From positions 20,018,703 to 20,082,702 of the forward strand of contig CM044963.1 of the NCBI GenBank assembly GCA_024516035.1: a stretch of 64,000 nt of DNA, read 5' to 3'. Below the pieces are notes generated by a model that was given only the letters and a program-made list of their open reading frames with translations, did no database searches and was not told the origin of the DNA. Positions 54,793 to 62,790 of the stretch are shown one piece after another. This stretch comes from Bactericera cockerelli. Its lineage: Eukaryota > Arthropoda > Insecta > Hemiptera > Triozidae. The translations under genes were made by a program, and so were the position numbers. Positions within the stretch are counted from its first letter, which is position 1. Every line of letters begins with the position of its first letter.

Positions 54793-54925
54793 TTTTATTT
54801 CCGAGTAACATTAGAAATCCGAAGTATTGTGTTAGCTTTGTAAAAAAGGAAAATATTTTTTGCTGTGATTTCAATTTTTTTTTTTTTTGTATATCTCTGG
54901 ACGTTTCATAACCTCCTGAACAAGT
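54793..54925 (-). mobile_element. Repeat K copy
   Basis: The foldback end TTCCGAGTAACATTAGAAAT is at the left. AGGAGGTTATGAAACGTCCA reads on the minus strand at the right. It lies about 340 bp upstream of the dehydrogenase start codon. Confidence 0.62.
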
Positions 54926-55262
54926 TTGGGTTTTCTTATCATTCGAATTTCAAAAGTTTTTCTTCAAAATACAAGTACCAAAAGATATCAACTTTATCAT
55001 GACCTACTAATAAGGGGGAAAAATTTAAATAAATAATATGTACCTACATTGAGGATGTTTTTAAAAACCTCTGAAATTCTTATGTTTTTTTTTCCACGAG
55101 TAGCAATGATTTTTCTAGAATTTCTTCTTGTAAGCGGTGTAAATCCTTTCTCTGTTTTGTTTTATACAATCTTAAATCATCTGAAAATATTTTCTATAAC
55201 GGAAGGTACAACACTTTGTAGCCGCGTTACAGATTTCAGATTTCTCTCTTACAGATTTCATC

Positions 55263-55454
55263 ATGGCAGACAGCCAGGACAATGGCCTAGACCTGCCTCC
55301 ACCCCTTGCCAACCTTCAACCCCTCAAGAACCCCCTAGGATTGGTGTTCCAGCTAGTGGTTCTCTCCCTCAACCTCTGGATCAGTCTGCTGGTCGCCACC
55401 TACAGACTGTTCGTGCCTCTGCCCAAGAAAGACATTTCTGGCCAGGTTGTACTG
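55263..55454 (+). other. SDR coding exon 1
   Basis: It encodes residues 1-64: a short polar leader, the membrane anchor (about 25-50) and the start of the Rossmann fold (GQVVL). The donor is CTG|GTGAGT, phase 0. The ATG sits in ATCATGGCA, a good initiation context, 8 bases after a likely splice acceptor. Confidence 0.92.
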
Positions 55455-58400
55455 GTGAGTGACTCTCTTTCAAGTTTTTACTGATTTTTAACTGTCATTT
55501 TCATAACTATAACTAGTAGTTCTGTGAACTGTTATTGTATAGTTGTGTTACGGTAAAGCTATGTTGGCCCTTGTTCGCTTTTCTCTTCACTTTCAACCGC
55601 AATAAGGCAAGCCTTTTGTGCATGTCTCTCGAAAAACATGTTCTTGCAACTCAAACGCATGCAATAGCATATGCCCTACATTCCTCTTGCTATGCGTCAT
55701 GTTAAAAGTGAAAGGGAAGACAGAAGCGCACAAGTGCGCTTTTGTCCCAGAGAGCCGACAAAAAATTGCAGTCATAAATTTCCTTACACATGTTCATGAC
55801 CCAGCATTGAAGCCACTGAAATGGGCAGTATTGTTTCGCTTTTTCACCCGTCAGAGAGGAGGAATACGACGGGATAGGCATAGGACAAGCTACAAGACAC
55901 GAGTGTCTGAAGTAGGAAGCTCTTGTTTCTTGGTTAGGAAAAAGTCTGAGCAACACTCATCCTATCTACTTCTTTCTCTATTCCATTTCTTGTTTTCTAC
56001 AATTCTTCATACCTTTCCTCATCCTCCTTTTCGCCTTATTGCAATGGTCATACAACCCCTCAAGATTATCTAATTGCAATGTGTTTCTTTGATTTCATCA
56101 TTTTGATGGTAAGTTACATGAAGCTCTTGTTGCTGTTTTGTGTTTGTTCCCTCTGTCACTTCCTCGTCTTTCTATATTTAAAAAATGTCTGTAATAATTT
56201 GAAAATAAATAAGACCTGTTTGGACTGCTGGAATAAAGGGACTTTTAAGTCTCACCTCGGCAGTATAAACAAGGTAATTTCTATCCTTTTACTTCCGACA
56301 AGTTTCTAATATTATAGAAATCGGAAGTATTGTGTTTCTACTCCATCTCTTCTTCTTTGCTTTCTTTTCTCTTGAATCCCCATTTGTGTCCTCAAGGGTC
56401 TCATGAGCCTCATCTCTTGTTCTAGATCACGGGTACGGGACGCGGTCTTGGGCAAGGGCTGGCCATGGAATTTGCCCGCCACGGCTGCAAGATTGCCTGC
56501 GCTGAAATCCAGTCCGATCTGAACGAGCAGACCGTGAAATCTGTCAACGAGTTTGCACCAGGTTCTTGCAAGTAAGTGACTAAACTTTTTTAACACTTGG
56601 ACGACTGGGTGTACCACCGGTGGTACACGCGTGTCTGTACGGAATGGACCGGTTGTACCACCGGTGGTACACGGATGTATTACGCCTGTGAATAGCCTAA
56701 ACATCGCCGGTCCCCCGGGAGAACTTAAGAAAAACATGCCGGTCGTCTATGTGTTAAGATTAATTTTGGGTTTATCGTCGCTTTCAACTGCATGGTCATG
56801 AAACAACGGGGTTGTTACTATCCATCCGCAGGAACTGACAAACCTGCTACCCCCATTAATCTTACCCTGTCTAGGTTGGGCCGGAATGCCAGCATCACGA
56901 AGTCTTTACCTTGCTGGACGTCGCTTCAGTTCAGTGATCCTACGAGAACCGGTGCATGAATGCGCAATCGACGCTTAGATCGACCAAACTGTCAATGAGT
57001 TTGTGTTCTGCAAGTAATTATCTAGGGGCCAATTTATGAAATAGGATTGCATTTACATTTTTTGCTTTCTTCAACGTGGTAGGATTCTCAATTCTGAGCT
57101 CTTCCATCCATGGTTGGTTGGACAGTTCTCAGTTTTCTGCTATGCCATTTATTTATTTATTTATTTACACTTTATTTTTTTATACAATGCAAACAACAAT
57201 AAATTATTAACAAAGATAAAAAAAACAATATTTACAAATAAAATATAGAAAAAAATATTTAAATTTAAATATTTTTAACAGGTCCACGCTTGGTAATATT
57301 TTATTTATTGAAAAGGAAAAACTTAGGAAAGATATTACGCTGGAAATGATACGTTGTTTTCCTGAGCGCTTCTGCCAGAGAACTGGTCCAGTCGAATTTT
57401 CATTGAACCAATTACAGTTTTCTTGCGGACAGATTTAATAGTAAGTTGTAGGTACACGGCGCGGCGGGAACAAATGTATTGTTATCCGGGGCGAAGTTAA
57501 TGCCCTAGGCATTCTCTGCCACTTAACCCCGATGCCAGCTAGTTTATCTTTAACTTTCCTCTCAGGGGCTACTTCTGTGACGTCGGCAGCGTCGAGTCTG
57601 TGGAGGAGCTGAAGAGACAGGTGTTGGCCGACTTCGGCCGCGTGGACATCCTGGTGAACAATGCGGGCCTCATCGCGGGCGGCAACCTGCTGAGTCCTGA
57701 CTGCAGTGTCGGCCTCGTTGAGACAGTGGCGAAGGTGAACTTCCTCAGCCACATCTGGGTAAGTATGTGTGACCGATCTCAGTAGCTTGATCGATAAGGC
57801 GGCGGACTTGTAACCTGGAGATCGGTGACTCAAGTCCCGGTTTCGGCGTAGATTTAGTAAAGCGAGTTTGAGTAGTTGTGATATCACACTTTTCTGTTTA
57901 TACTGATAAAAATATAGAGGTTAGTTGATGGCATGGATATTCAGAACTATTGCCTGCTGATGAGAGCAAATAAGCTCGAAACAGCTGTCCAGATATGTTC
58001 TGATATTCATGTACATCTATTACAACTTCTCACTTTTCTGTTTATACTGATACTGATTATACGAAAGTGATTAACACAAATATGATAACTTATACTCAGT
58101 GCTTTGATCTACTCACATTGAAGCCGAAATTAATCATGGAGGAAGTAATGGAGAACTCACACGCTCGTTTCAGAAAGCACTCTCACACTCATAATCCTCA
58201 AATCTCCTTGTCATCGGTCATACAACCCACTCTGATTAGTTGATTTGAACGTAATAACCAATCAGAGTGTGTCGTGTGACGGTTAAAAGGAGATTTGTGA
58301 ATCTTGAGAGCAAGAGTGCTTCTTCTAACGTGGGCCTCATAACGTATGTCTCATGGGTAATGAATTTGTCTTATAAGCACAGAGGAAACCACAACAATAA

Positions 58401-61400
58401 GAAATTATTCTTCTTCTTCTTCTTTCTTTCATGCAAATGAAGGTAATAACGCTAACCTTTTTGTGTACCAAAAATTAAGTAAAGCTAGCTCAAAATTGTA
58501 ACCAACACATATGAATGATTATTTTTTTTTTCCTTTGAGGCGCTTTAACTCTGCTGGAGCAGGTCGTTCGCGCCGTATTACTTATTTCATTTGGCACTAA
58601 CCGATCTCTCCTTCTCTCCTCTAGATGTGCCGCACGTTTCTGCCGGAGATGATAGAGAGGAACAGCGGCCATATTGTGGCCATCTCCTCCATGTCTGCCC
58701 TGACTGGCCTCGCCAACGGATCCCTGTACACGTCTTGTAAATGGGCCGTCACTGGTAAGATATTCCAGGGTTCAAATGCAAAAAACGAGCTTTCATTATG
58801 TATATCAATGCATGACAAAAGATAAAAGAAAATTGAAGAATTGGGTTGGGCCGGAATGCCAGAAGACTTCGTGATGCTGGCATTCCGGCCCAACCCAGGC
58901 TGGGTGAGGTTAATGTGGGTAGCAGGTTTGTGAGTTTCCTGCGAATGGAGGGTAAACACCCCCGTCGTGATATGATCATGCAGTTGAAAGCGACGTTAAA
59001 AACAAAAAAAAGCTATCGCGTCAGAATCGAACACACGGGCTTGTTTGTTTTTATCACTTGATATCAAAACTACTCAAACTCGCACTATTCAATATACGCT
59101 GAAACCGGGATTTGAACCACCGATCTCCAGGTTACAAGTCCGCCGCCTTATCGATCTAGCTACTGAGCTTGGTCGAGTTAATCACAATCGTGGGGTAAAA
59201 CTAATGCTAAGTCTTGACTTAAGTTCTCGATTTTGTCTATTACCTAATCTCACGCTAAGACTAAAAAAAGAGCTCTCTCACAGTCGATTTTCAATTTCCT
59301 TATCCTGTAGAAAAAAAAATTATTTTTATGCATAAATAGGGGTTATTTTTATCATTTTTTTGATATCTTGAAATTTACCGGTATTTTCGGGGGACCCGCT
59401 CTGACTAACTTTTTTATTATTCATCCGAGATGGGGATTGTGACATATCAACTCCAATGATTTTGAGGTGCTGATTACGAATTTGGCATTTTTTTTTTGCT
59501 ACATCTGAGCGTTAAGTCACTAGTGGCGGAATTTGGCTTCTTTTGGCCATTTTTTGCCATTATTTGTTTGTAAATATGTTCTACTAATAAAAAGTTTCTA
59601 AATAAATAAAAATAAATAAATCACTTCCCCCCCCCCAGGTTTCATGGAGTCAGTGCGGGAGGAGCTGAGGAGAAACAAACACAACCAGGTGAACACCTCA
59701 GTGGTGTGTCCCTTCTTCATCAACACCAGCTCCGAGTATGTCAAGAACTGGGAAGTCAGGTAAATTACACCAGCTCGCAACTTTTTTAAAAAAAAATTGT
59801 TTTGTTTTTTACTTTTTGTTTTTTACAAATTAACGGGGTTTACCCACGTTTATTGTATATAATATGAAAATACAATTGTATAAAGTTGAAAATATATAAA
59901 AGTATAAAATAGTAGATAATATAATAAAGTTAGGTATAATTATAAAATATAGATGAATCTTATTACATAAAAAAATAGATAATAATATCGCCATTCACCT
60001 TTTTTTTTTTTTTAAAATTGGGGTTTAACGTCGCTTTCAACTGCCATGGTCATATCACGACGGGGATACGCCATTCACCTTAATTTTAAGTATTGTATTG
60101 TATACCTATATTTTATATGATTGTACATGTACATACACACACAATAAATATATTTGCATCTGTAATTGCTTGTCTAGCCCTAAAAAACTGGCAAGTGTTG
60201 ATGTTGTAAAAAAAAAAAAAAAATATCGCCTCATTTATACTGCCCGATAAGGACAAAGTCCCATTATTCCAGCAGTAGGTCCAAGACAGATGTATTATTA
60301 TGTGGTAAAAATCCCAAATATTATTATGTGGTAAAAATCCCAAATGGGAGGATAACTTGTCATGTCCCGGCTGGTTTCGAACCCACGACCTCTGGAACCT
60401 GTGGATTCACAGAGTGCCGCCTTTACCACTGAGCTACCGGGACAGACCGGGACCGGGACTTTTCAACCACGAAGCAGGCAGGCATCATCGAAATTGTCCC
60501 TGAATTTTTCATTGCCAATCTACATATAAGAAAAATACTATAACTATACACCCGAACCTGAATGTAAGAGAACTTTAGGAACAGGAAAAAAACACTGCCC
60601 AATCATGGACACATTGGACACAAAGTTGCTCAGGAGGTTATGAAACGTCCAGAAATATGAAATTGGAGCAAAAAAATGTTTTTTTTTGTTTTTTGTTTTT
60701 TTTTTTTACAAAAACGAACACACAACTTCCGATTTCTAATATTGAAAATTCCTCGGATCTTAGAAGCCAAATAAAAATGGCTTAGGATGGGTCCTCTGTA
60801 TAAAAAAAAATATGAAAAATAAAACAAATGATTTATTATTATTATAAAAAAAGTAAAATGTTGTCTTAATTTTATTGCTTCCTCATTTTTCCTCGCAGAG
60901 TACCCGAGCTGTCCGTGGAGCATTGTGCGAGGGCCATTGTGCGGGGAGTCCGGAGCAACGAGGTGATCTTCTCCATTCCCAAGGAACAGTACTATGCCGC
61001 TGTGGTGGTCAAGTGAGTGGTGGTCGATTTGAGTTTATATCCGGAAATCCAGTGAAATGGAAGATCCAGAAAAGTGTCATCTTACAATCCTGCCATCTGT
61101 CTGTCCCGGTGGCTCAGTGGTAAAGGCGGCACTCTGTGAATCCAGATGTCGTGGGTTCAAAACCCAGCCGGGACATGACGAGTTATCCTCCCATTTGGGA
61201 TTTTTACCACATAATAATATGTCTTGGGCTTACTGCTGGAATAATGGGACCTTAATAGTCTTAATCGGGCAGTATAAATAAGGCGATATTATTTTATTTT
61301 TTATTTATATAGTCCGAAAGTTTTTGAATTTTTTTCCCCCAATATTTTTAATTCTAATTTTAATACTGATCATCAAAGTTTATGTGAGAAAGTATGAATT

Positions 61401-61836
61401 TACTCCTCACATAAACTAAGAAAAACTGTTAATAAAAGTACAAGTTCATGGTTCATAAATAATACTCTTCAGTGGAAGGTCACCACCAGGCGAGGTTAAT
61501 GCTCAAAGCATTTTCTACCACCTAACCCTCACAGTCTTATTATTATGTGGTCACAAACTCAAATGAATATGGAAAAATTCATGCACTGGGTGGGGATTCG
61601 AAGCAACGAATCCCTACCCTACCTGGATTACTAGAGTAGCGCCTTAACCACTTGACTACCAGTGGAGATACAAGTAAATTTATCATTTGAATTTTATTTT
61701 CAGGCTTCTTCCGACGCACATTCGAGATCAGTTCTACGACATTTTCCACGCCAAGATCAAGGATAAGCGGGCGAATGAGGTGAAACATTTCAAAGCTTAC
61801 AAGATTGCAACCGGGGAATTTAAACCAACGAAATAG
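55263..61836 (+). CDS. Short-chain dehydrogenase/reductase, SDR16C family (7 coding exons)
   Basis: Exons 55263-55454, 56426-56571, 57566-57758, 58625-58754, 59639-59759, 60899-61012 and 61704-61836 join in frame to 342 codons plus TAG. All introns are GT-AG. Residues about 25-50 form one hydrophobic N-terminal segment, the ER or lipid-droplet anchor of 17-beta-HSD11/13, SDR16C and epidermal retinol dehydrogenase 2 proteins. Rossmann-fold motifs are all present: TGTGRGLG cofactor loop (66-73), NNAG (144-147), active-site Asn171, catalytic Ser199, Tyr212 and Lys216 (YTSCK), and the family block PFFINT (245-250). The expected reaction is NAD(P)-dependent oxidation or reduction of a lipid alcohol/ketone such as a retinoid, steroid or fatty alcohol; the substrate cannot be read from sequence. 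An acceptor-like TCTCTTACAG at 55245-55254 just before the ATG suggests a 5' UTR intron. AATAAA lies at 61874. No broken motif is seen, so the gene looks functional. Confidence 0.93.
55750..55962 (+). mobile_element. SINE-A relative without head, in intron 1
   Basis: GCCGACAAAAAATTGCAGTC, CCCGTCAGAGAGGAGGAATA and CAAGCTACAAGACACGAGTG follow the SINE-A body order with many differences. This is an old copy or sister subfamily. Confidence 0.7.
56190..56276 (+). mobile_element. LINE-like 3' end in intron 1
   Basis: AATAAATAAGACCTGTTTGG, ACTGCTGGAATAAAGGGACT and CTCGGCAGTATAAACAAGG match the end at 33795-33975 and resemble the SINE-B tail. A repeat K foldback fragment follows at 56294-56336. Confidence 0.55.
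56426..56571 (+). other. SDR coding exon 2
   Basis: It encodes residues 65-112 and two bases of Lys113, beginning with the ITGTGRGLG cofactor-binding loop. The acceptor is TTGTTCTAG and the donor CAA|GTAAGT, phase 2. Confidence 0.93.
56594..56753. mobile_element. piggyBac-like MITE in intron 2
   Basis: TTAA flanks both ends (56590-56593 and 56754-56757). The ends are CACTTGGACGACTGG and the complement of CACATAGACGACCGG. Two perfect palindromes built on TGTACCACCGGTGGTACA lie inside (56609-56628, 20 bp; 56654-56671, 18 bp). The 160-bp element starts only 22 bp after the exon 2 donor. Confidence 0.8.
56766..56978 (-). mobile_element. 5S-derived SINE-C in intron 2
   Basis: GGGTTTATCGTCGCTTTCAA at the left. 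The minus-strand 5S-like head at the right reads GCATTCATGCACCGGTTCTC, GTAGGATCACTGAACTGAAG and CGACGTCCAGCAAGG. It is antisense to the gene. Confidence 0.86.
57487..57530 (-). mobile_element. Repeat J hairpin fragment in intron 2
   Basis: The minus strand reads GGGTTAAGTGGCAGAGAATG, CCTAGGGCATTAACTTCG. The AATGCC/GGCATT pairing is kept though bases differ. It ends 35 bp before exon 3. Confidence 0.5.
57566..57758 (+). other. SDR coding exon 3
   Basis: It completes Lys113 and encodes residues 114-177, including FCDVG (116-120), VDILVNNAG (139-147) and active-site Asn171. The acceptor is TTTCCTCTCAG and the donor TGG|GTAAGT, phase 0. Confidence 0.93.
57888..58061 (+). mobile_element. Retrozyme-like repeat in SDR intron 3
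   Basis: ACTTTTCTGTTTATACTGAT starts at 57888 and again at 58032, exactly 144 bp apart, as in the 39698 copy. One full monomer containing the hammerhead lies between them. The insert interrupts SINE-F, so it is younger than that SINE. TSDs are unclear. It is sense to the gene. Confidence 0.83.
57942..58002 (+). ncRNA. Hammerhead ribozyme, intact core, type I
   Basis: Stem I: CAGAAC (57942-57947) pairs with GTTCTG (57997-58002), and CCTG (57953-57956) pairs with CAGA (57990-57993) with one C/A mismatch, around an internal loop. The core CTGATGA is at 57957-57963. Stem II is GAGC/GCTC with loop AAATAA (57964-57977). GAAA is at 57978-57981. Stem III is minimal (AC/GT, loop AGCT), and C17 is at 57989, the predicted cleavage site. 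Every conserved core base is present. A very short stem III is known from hammerheads of Penelope-like elements and animal retrozymes, which often act as dimers. It would be transcribed within the SDR pre-mRNA. Confidence 0.88.
58163..58336. mobile_element. Foldback MITE-L in intron 3
   Basis: CGTTTCAGAAAGCACTCTCA and CACTCATAATCCTCAAATCT face AGGAGATTTGTGAATCTTGA and GAGCAAGAGTGCTTCTTCTA. The centre ACCAATCAGAGTGTGTCGTG matches the 11397 copy. Confidence 0.78.
58625..58754 (+). other. SDR coding exon 4
   Basis: It encodes residues 178-220 and one base of Gly221, including HIVAISSMS with catalytic Ser199 and YTSCK (Tyr212, Lys216). Ser to Tyr spacing is 13, as usual in classical SDRs. The acceptor is CTCCTCTAG and the donor ACTG|GTAAGA, phase 1. 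Confidence 0.93.
58841..59010 (+). mobile_element. 5S-SINE body with 21-bp-stem hairpin, intron 4
   Basis: TGGGTTGGGCCGGAATGCCA plus G (58842-58862) is exactly complementary to 58877-58897, with a 14-base loop. The right arm continues as a normal SINE-C body: CCAGGCTGGGTGAGGTTAAT, GCAGGTTTGTGAGTTTCCTG and GTTGAAAGCGACGTTAAAAA. The left arm is an inverted duplicate of part of the body, and the 5S head is absent. Confidence 0.85.
59052..59176 (-). mobile_element. SINE-F in intron 4
   Basis: The minus-strand head at the right reads CTCAGTAGCTAGATCGATAA, GGCGGCGGACTTGTAACCTG and GGTGGTTCAAATCCCGG. The body runs to TTTTGATATCAAGTGATA. Confidence 0.86.
59362..59507 (+). repeat. Repeat N copy in intron 4
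   Basis: ATATCTTGAAATTTACCGGT, TCTGACTAACTTTTTTATTA and GATTTTGAGGTGCTGATTAC match the block at 39222-39390. Confidence 0.55.
59639..59759 (+). other. SDR coding exon 5
   Basis: It completes Gly221 and encodes residues 222-260 plus two bases of Arg261, including PFFINT (245-250), typical of SDR16C and 17-beta-HSD11-like enzymes. The acceptor is a C-run followed by CAG, and the donor is CAG|GTAAAT, phase 2. Confidence 0.92.
60002..60068 (-). mobile_element. 5S-SINE tail, 67-bp truncated insertion
   Basis: A TSD, CGCCATTCACCTT, lies at 59989-60001 and 60069-60081. The insert is a T-run, GGGGTTTAACGTCGCTTTCA, ACTGCCATGGTCATATCACG and ACGGGGATA: only the 3' tail of SINE-C plus its A-tail, with the rest lost at the 5' end. 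It lies in intron 5. Confidence 0.9.
60222..60445 (-). mobile_element. SINE-B in intron 5
   Basis: The tail ATATCGCCTCATTTATACTG is at the left. The minus-strand head TGTCCCGGTAGCTCAGTGGT is at the right, with TCGTGGGTTCGAAACCAGCC. A segment, TATTATTATGTGGTAAAAAT, is duplicated in tandem in the body. Confidence 0.9.
60630..60756 (+). mobile_element. Repeat K in intron 5
   Basis: AGGAGGTTATGAAACGTCCA, GAAATTGGAGCAAAAAAATG, and the foldback ACTTCCGATTTCTAATATTG at the right. Confidence 0.62.
60899..61012 (+). other. SDR coding exon 6
   Basis: It completes Arg261 and encodes residues 262-298 plus two bases of Lys299 (VPELSVEHCA to EQYYAAVVV). The acceptor is TTTTTCCTCGCAG and the donor CAA|GTGAGT, phase 2. 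This region is the post-catalytic helix/strand of SDR16C proteins. Confidence 0.92.
61102..61294 (+). mobile_element. SINE-B in intron 6
   Basis: TGTCCCGGTGGCTCAGTGGT, TGTCGTGGGTTCAAAACCCA, then TTACCACATAATAATATGTC and CGGGCAGTATAAATAAGGCG. A short deletion (AGGTTCCAG) lies in the anticodon-side of the head. Confidence 0.91.
61461..61667 (-). mobile_element. SINE-H in intron 6
   Basis: The minus-strand head at the right reads CCACTGGTAGTCAAGTGGTT, AAGGCGCTACTCTAGTAATC and GTTGCTTCGAATCCCCACCC. The left end reads AATAATACTCTTCAGTGGAA. It ends 36 bp before exon 7. Confidence 0.89.
61704..61836 (+). other. SDR coding exon 7 and stop
   Basis: It completes Lys299 and encodes residues 300-342, Lys-rich at the end (KIATGEFKPTK), then TAG at 61834-61836. 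The acceptor is ATTTTCAG. The basic C-terminal tail is usual for this subfamily. Confidence 0.93.
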
Positions 61837-61873
61837 TCCAATGTGGTTGACAAGGAAACTGTAACATTGTTAA

Positions 61874-61879
61874 AATAAA
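61874..61879 (+). promoter_or_regulatory. Polyadenylation signal AATAAA
   Basis: A canonical AATAAA lies 38 bases after the stop codon. It would give a very short 3' UTR. Other AATAAA words occur further downstream, so the real end is not certain. Confidence 0.65.
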
Positions 61880-61890
61880 ATCAAATACAA

Positions 61891-61920
61891 TACTTTCCTT
61901 ATAAAAAGATAAGGAAAGTA
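61891..61920. other. 12-bp hairpin in or after the 3' UTR
   Basis: TACTTTCCTTAT and its complement enclose AAAAAG. The arm sequence TACTTTCCTTAT or its complement also appears near 3666, 16565, 16980 and 20978, so this is probably a repeat terminus rather than a gene-specific signal. Confidence 0.55.
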
Positions 61921-62505
61921 AAAATTGTATTACGAACAATCAAAACAATCGTCTATCACGGCGAAACGACAATACCTAAAGTCGAGATTATTTTACAGTT
62001 AAGATAAAAATAATTTGTATCACCGTTATAACAAAATCAAAATAATTATAACACGACGAAAATAAAAAATAGGTAACTGTGAAAAATTCACATATAAAAT
62101 CAAAATTATTATAGGTCTTATGATGAAAAAAAATGATGATAATTATTTTTATCAATGAAAAATTTAACGTATAATTTGAGATTTAAATAATGCAAATACT
62201 CATTTTCTTCAAAATTAAATAAGAAAAAATGATCAATTAAATATTTTTTTAAAAAATCAATGTTTTTTTATTTAATTTACTTACTTACTTTTTTGTATAT
62301 AAATCAACAATATTACCTATAAAATACTCATCTGTTGAAATAGTTAATAATAATAAAAAGTAAGGTTTTTATACATACATAATGTGTATTGACATTAATT
62401 ATTTTTTTTATGAAAAATACCCTTCTGTTTACCTACATTGTATTTATAGTGCGAGACAAAAAGGAACTTTAAAAAGATTGGGGATATATATTTTTTTCAC
62501 TGTCA
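61921..62505. other. AT-rich intergenic DNA
   Basis: No gene or known repeat was recognised. Confidence 0.5.
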
Positions 62506-62517
62506 ACTTTGATTTTT

Positions 62518-62778
62518 TTTTTTTTTTAAGTGGGGTTTAACGTCGCTTTCAACTGCCATAGTCATATCACGACGGGGGTTTTACCCTCCATTCGCAGGAA
62601 ACTCACAAACCTGCTACTCACATTGACCTCACCCAGCCTGAGTGGGGCCGGGAAAAGCCAGCGTCACGAGAATTAGAATTTGAATGGTCACCCATCCAAG
62701 TCTTAACCTCGCTGGATGTCGCTTAACTTCGGTGTTCTGAAGGGAACCGGTGTATTCAACATGCCATCGACGCTGGCT
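62518..62778 (-). mobile_element. 5S-derived SINE-C, young full-length copy
   Basis: A perfect 12-bp TSD, ACTTTGATTTTT, lies at 62506-62517 and 62779-62790. The minus strand reads AGCCAGCGTCGATGGCATGT, TGAATACACCGGTTCCCTTC, CACCGAAGTTAAGCGACATC and GACTTGGATGGGTGACC, which is 5S rRNA from near its 5' part through the C-box. The body and T/A tail follow. It is nearly identical to 29863-30118. Confidence 0.94.
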
Positions 62779-62790
62779 ACTTTGATTTTT

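Larger units (their letters stand above)
57770..58092 (+). mobile_element. SINE-F split by a retrozyme-like unit, in intron 3
   Basis: The first part (57770-57887) has CGATCTCAGTAGCTTGATCG, GGTGACTCAAGTCCCGGTTT and GAGTAGTTGTGATATCAC. The remaining ACGAAAGTGATTAACACAAA and TATGATAACT appear at 58061-58090. The gap is filled by the hammerhead-bearing repeat. Confidence 0.88.

Noticed and set aside
57435..57887. A 150-codon minus-strand open frame over exon 3
   Set aside because: It is the antisense shadow of exon 3 and a SINE-F. The plus strand carries clear SDR motifs and splice sites.
62640..62778. Possible genuine 5S rRNA gene
   Set aside because: The 5S-like part is followed by the SINE-C body and tail and flanked by a perfect TSD.
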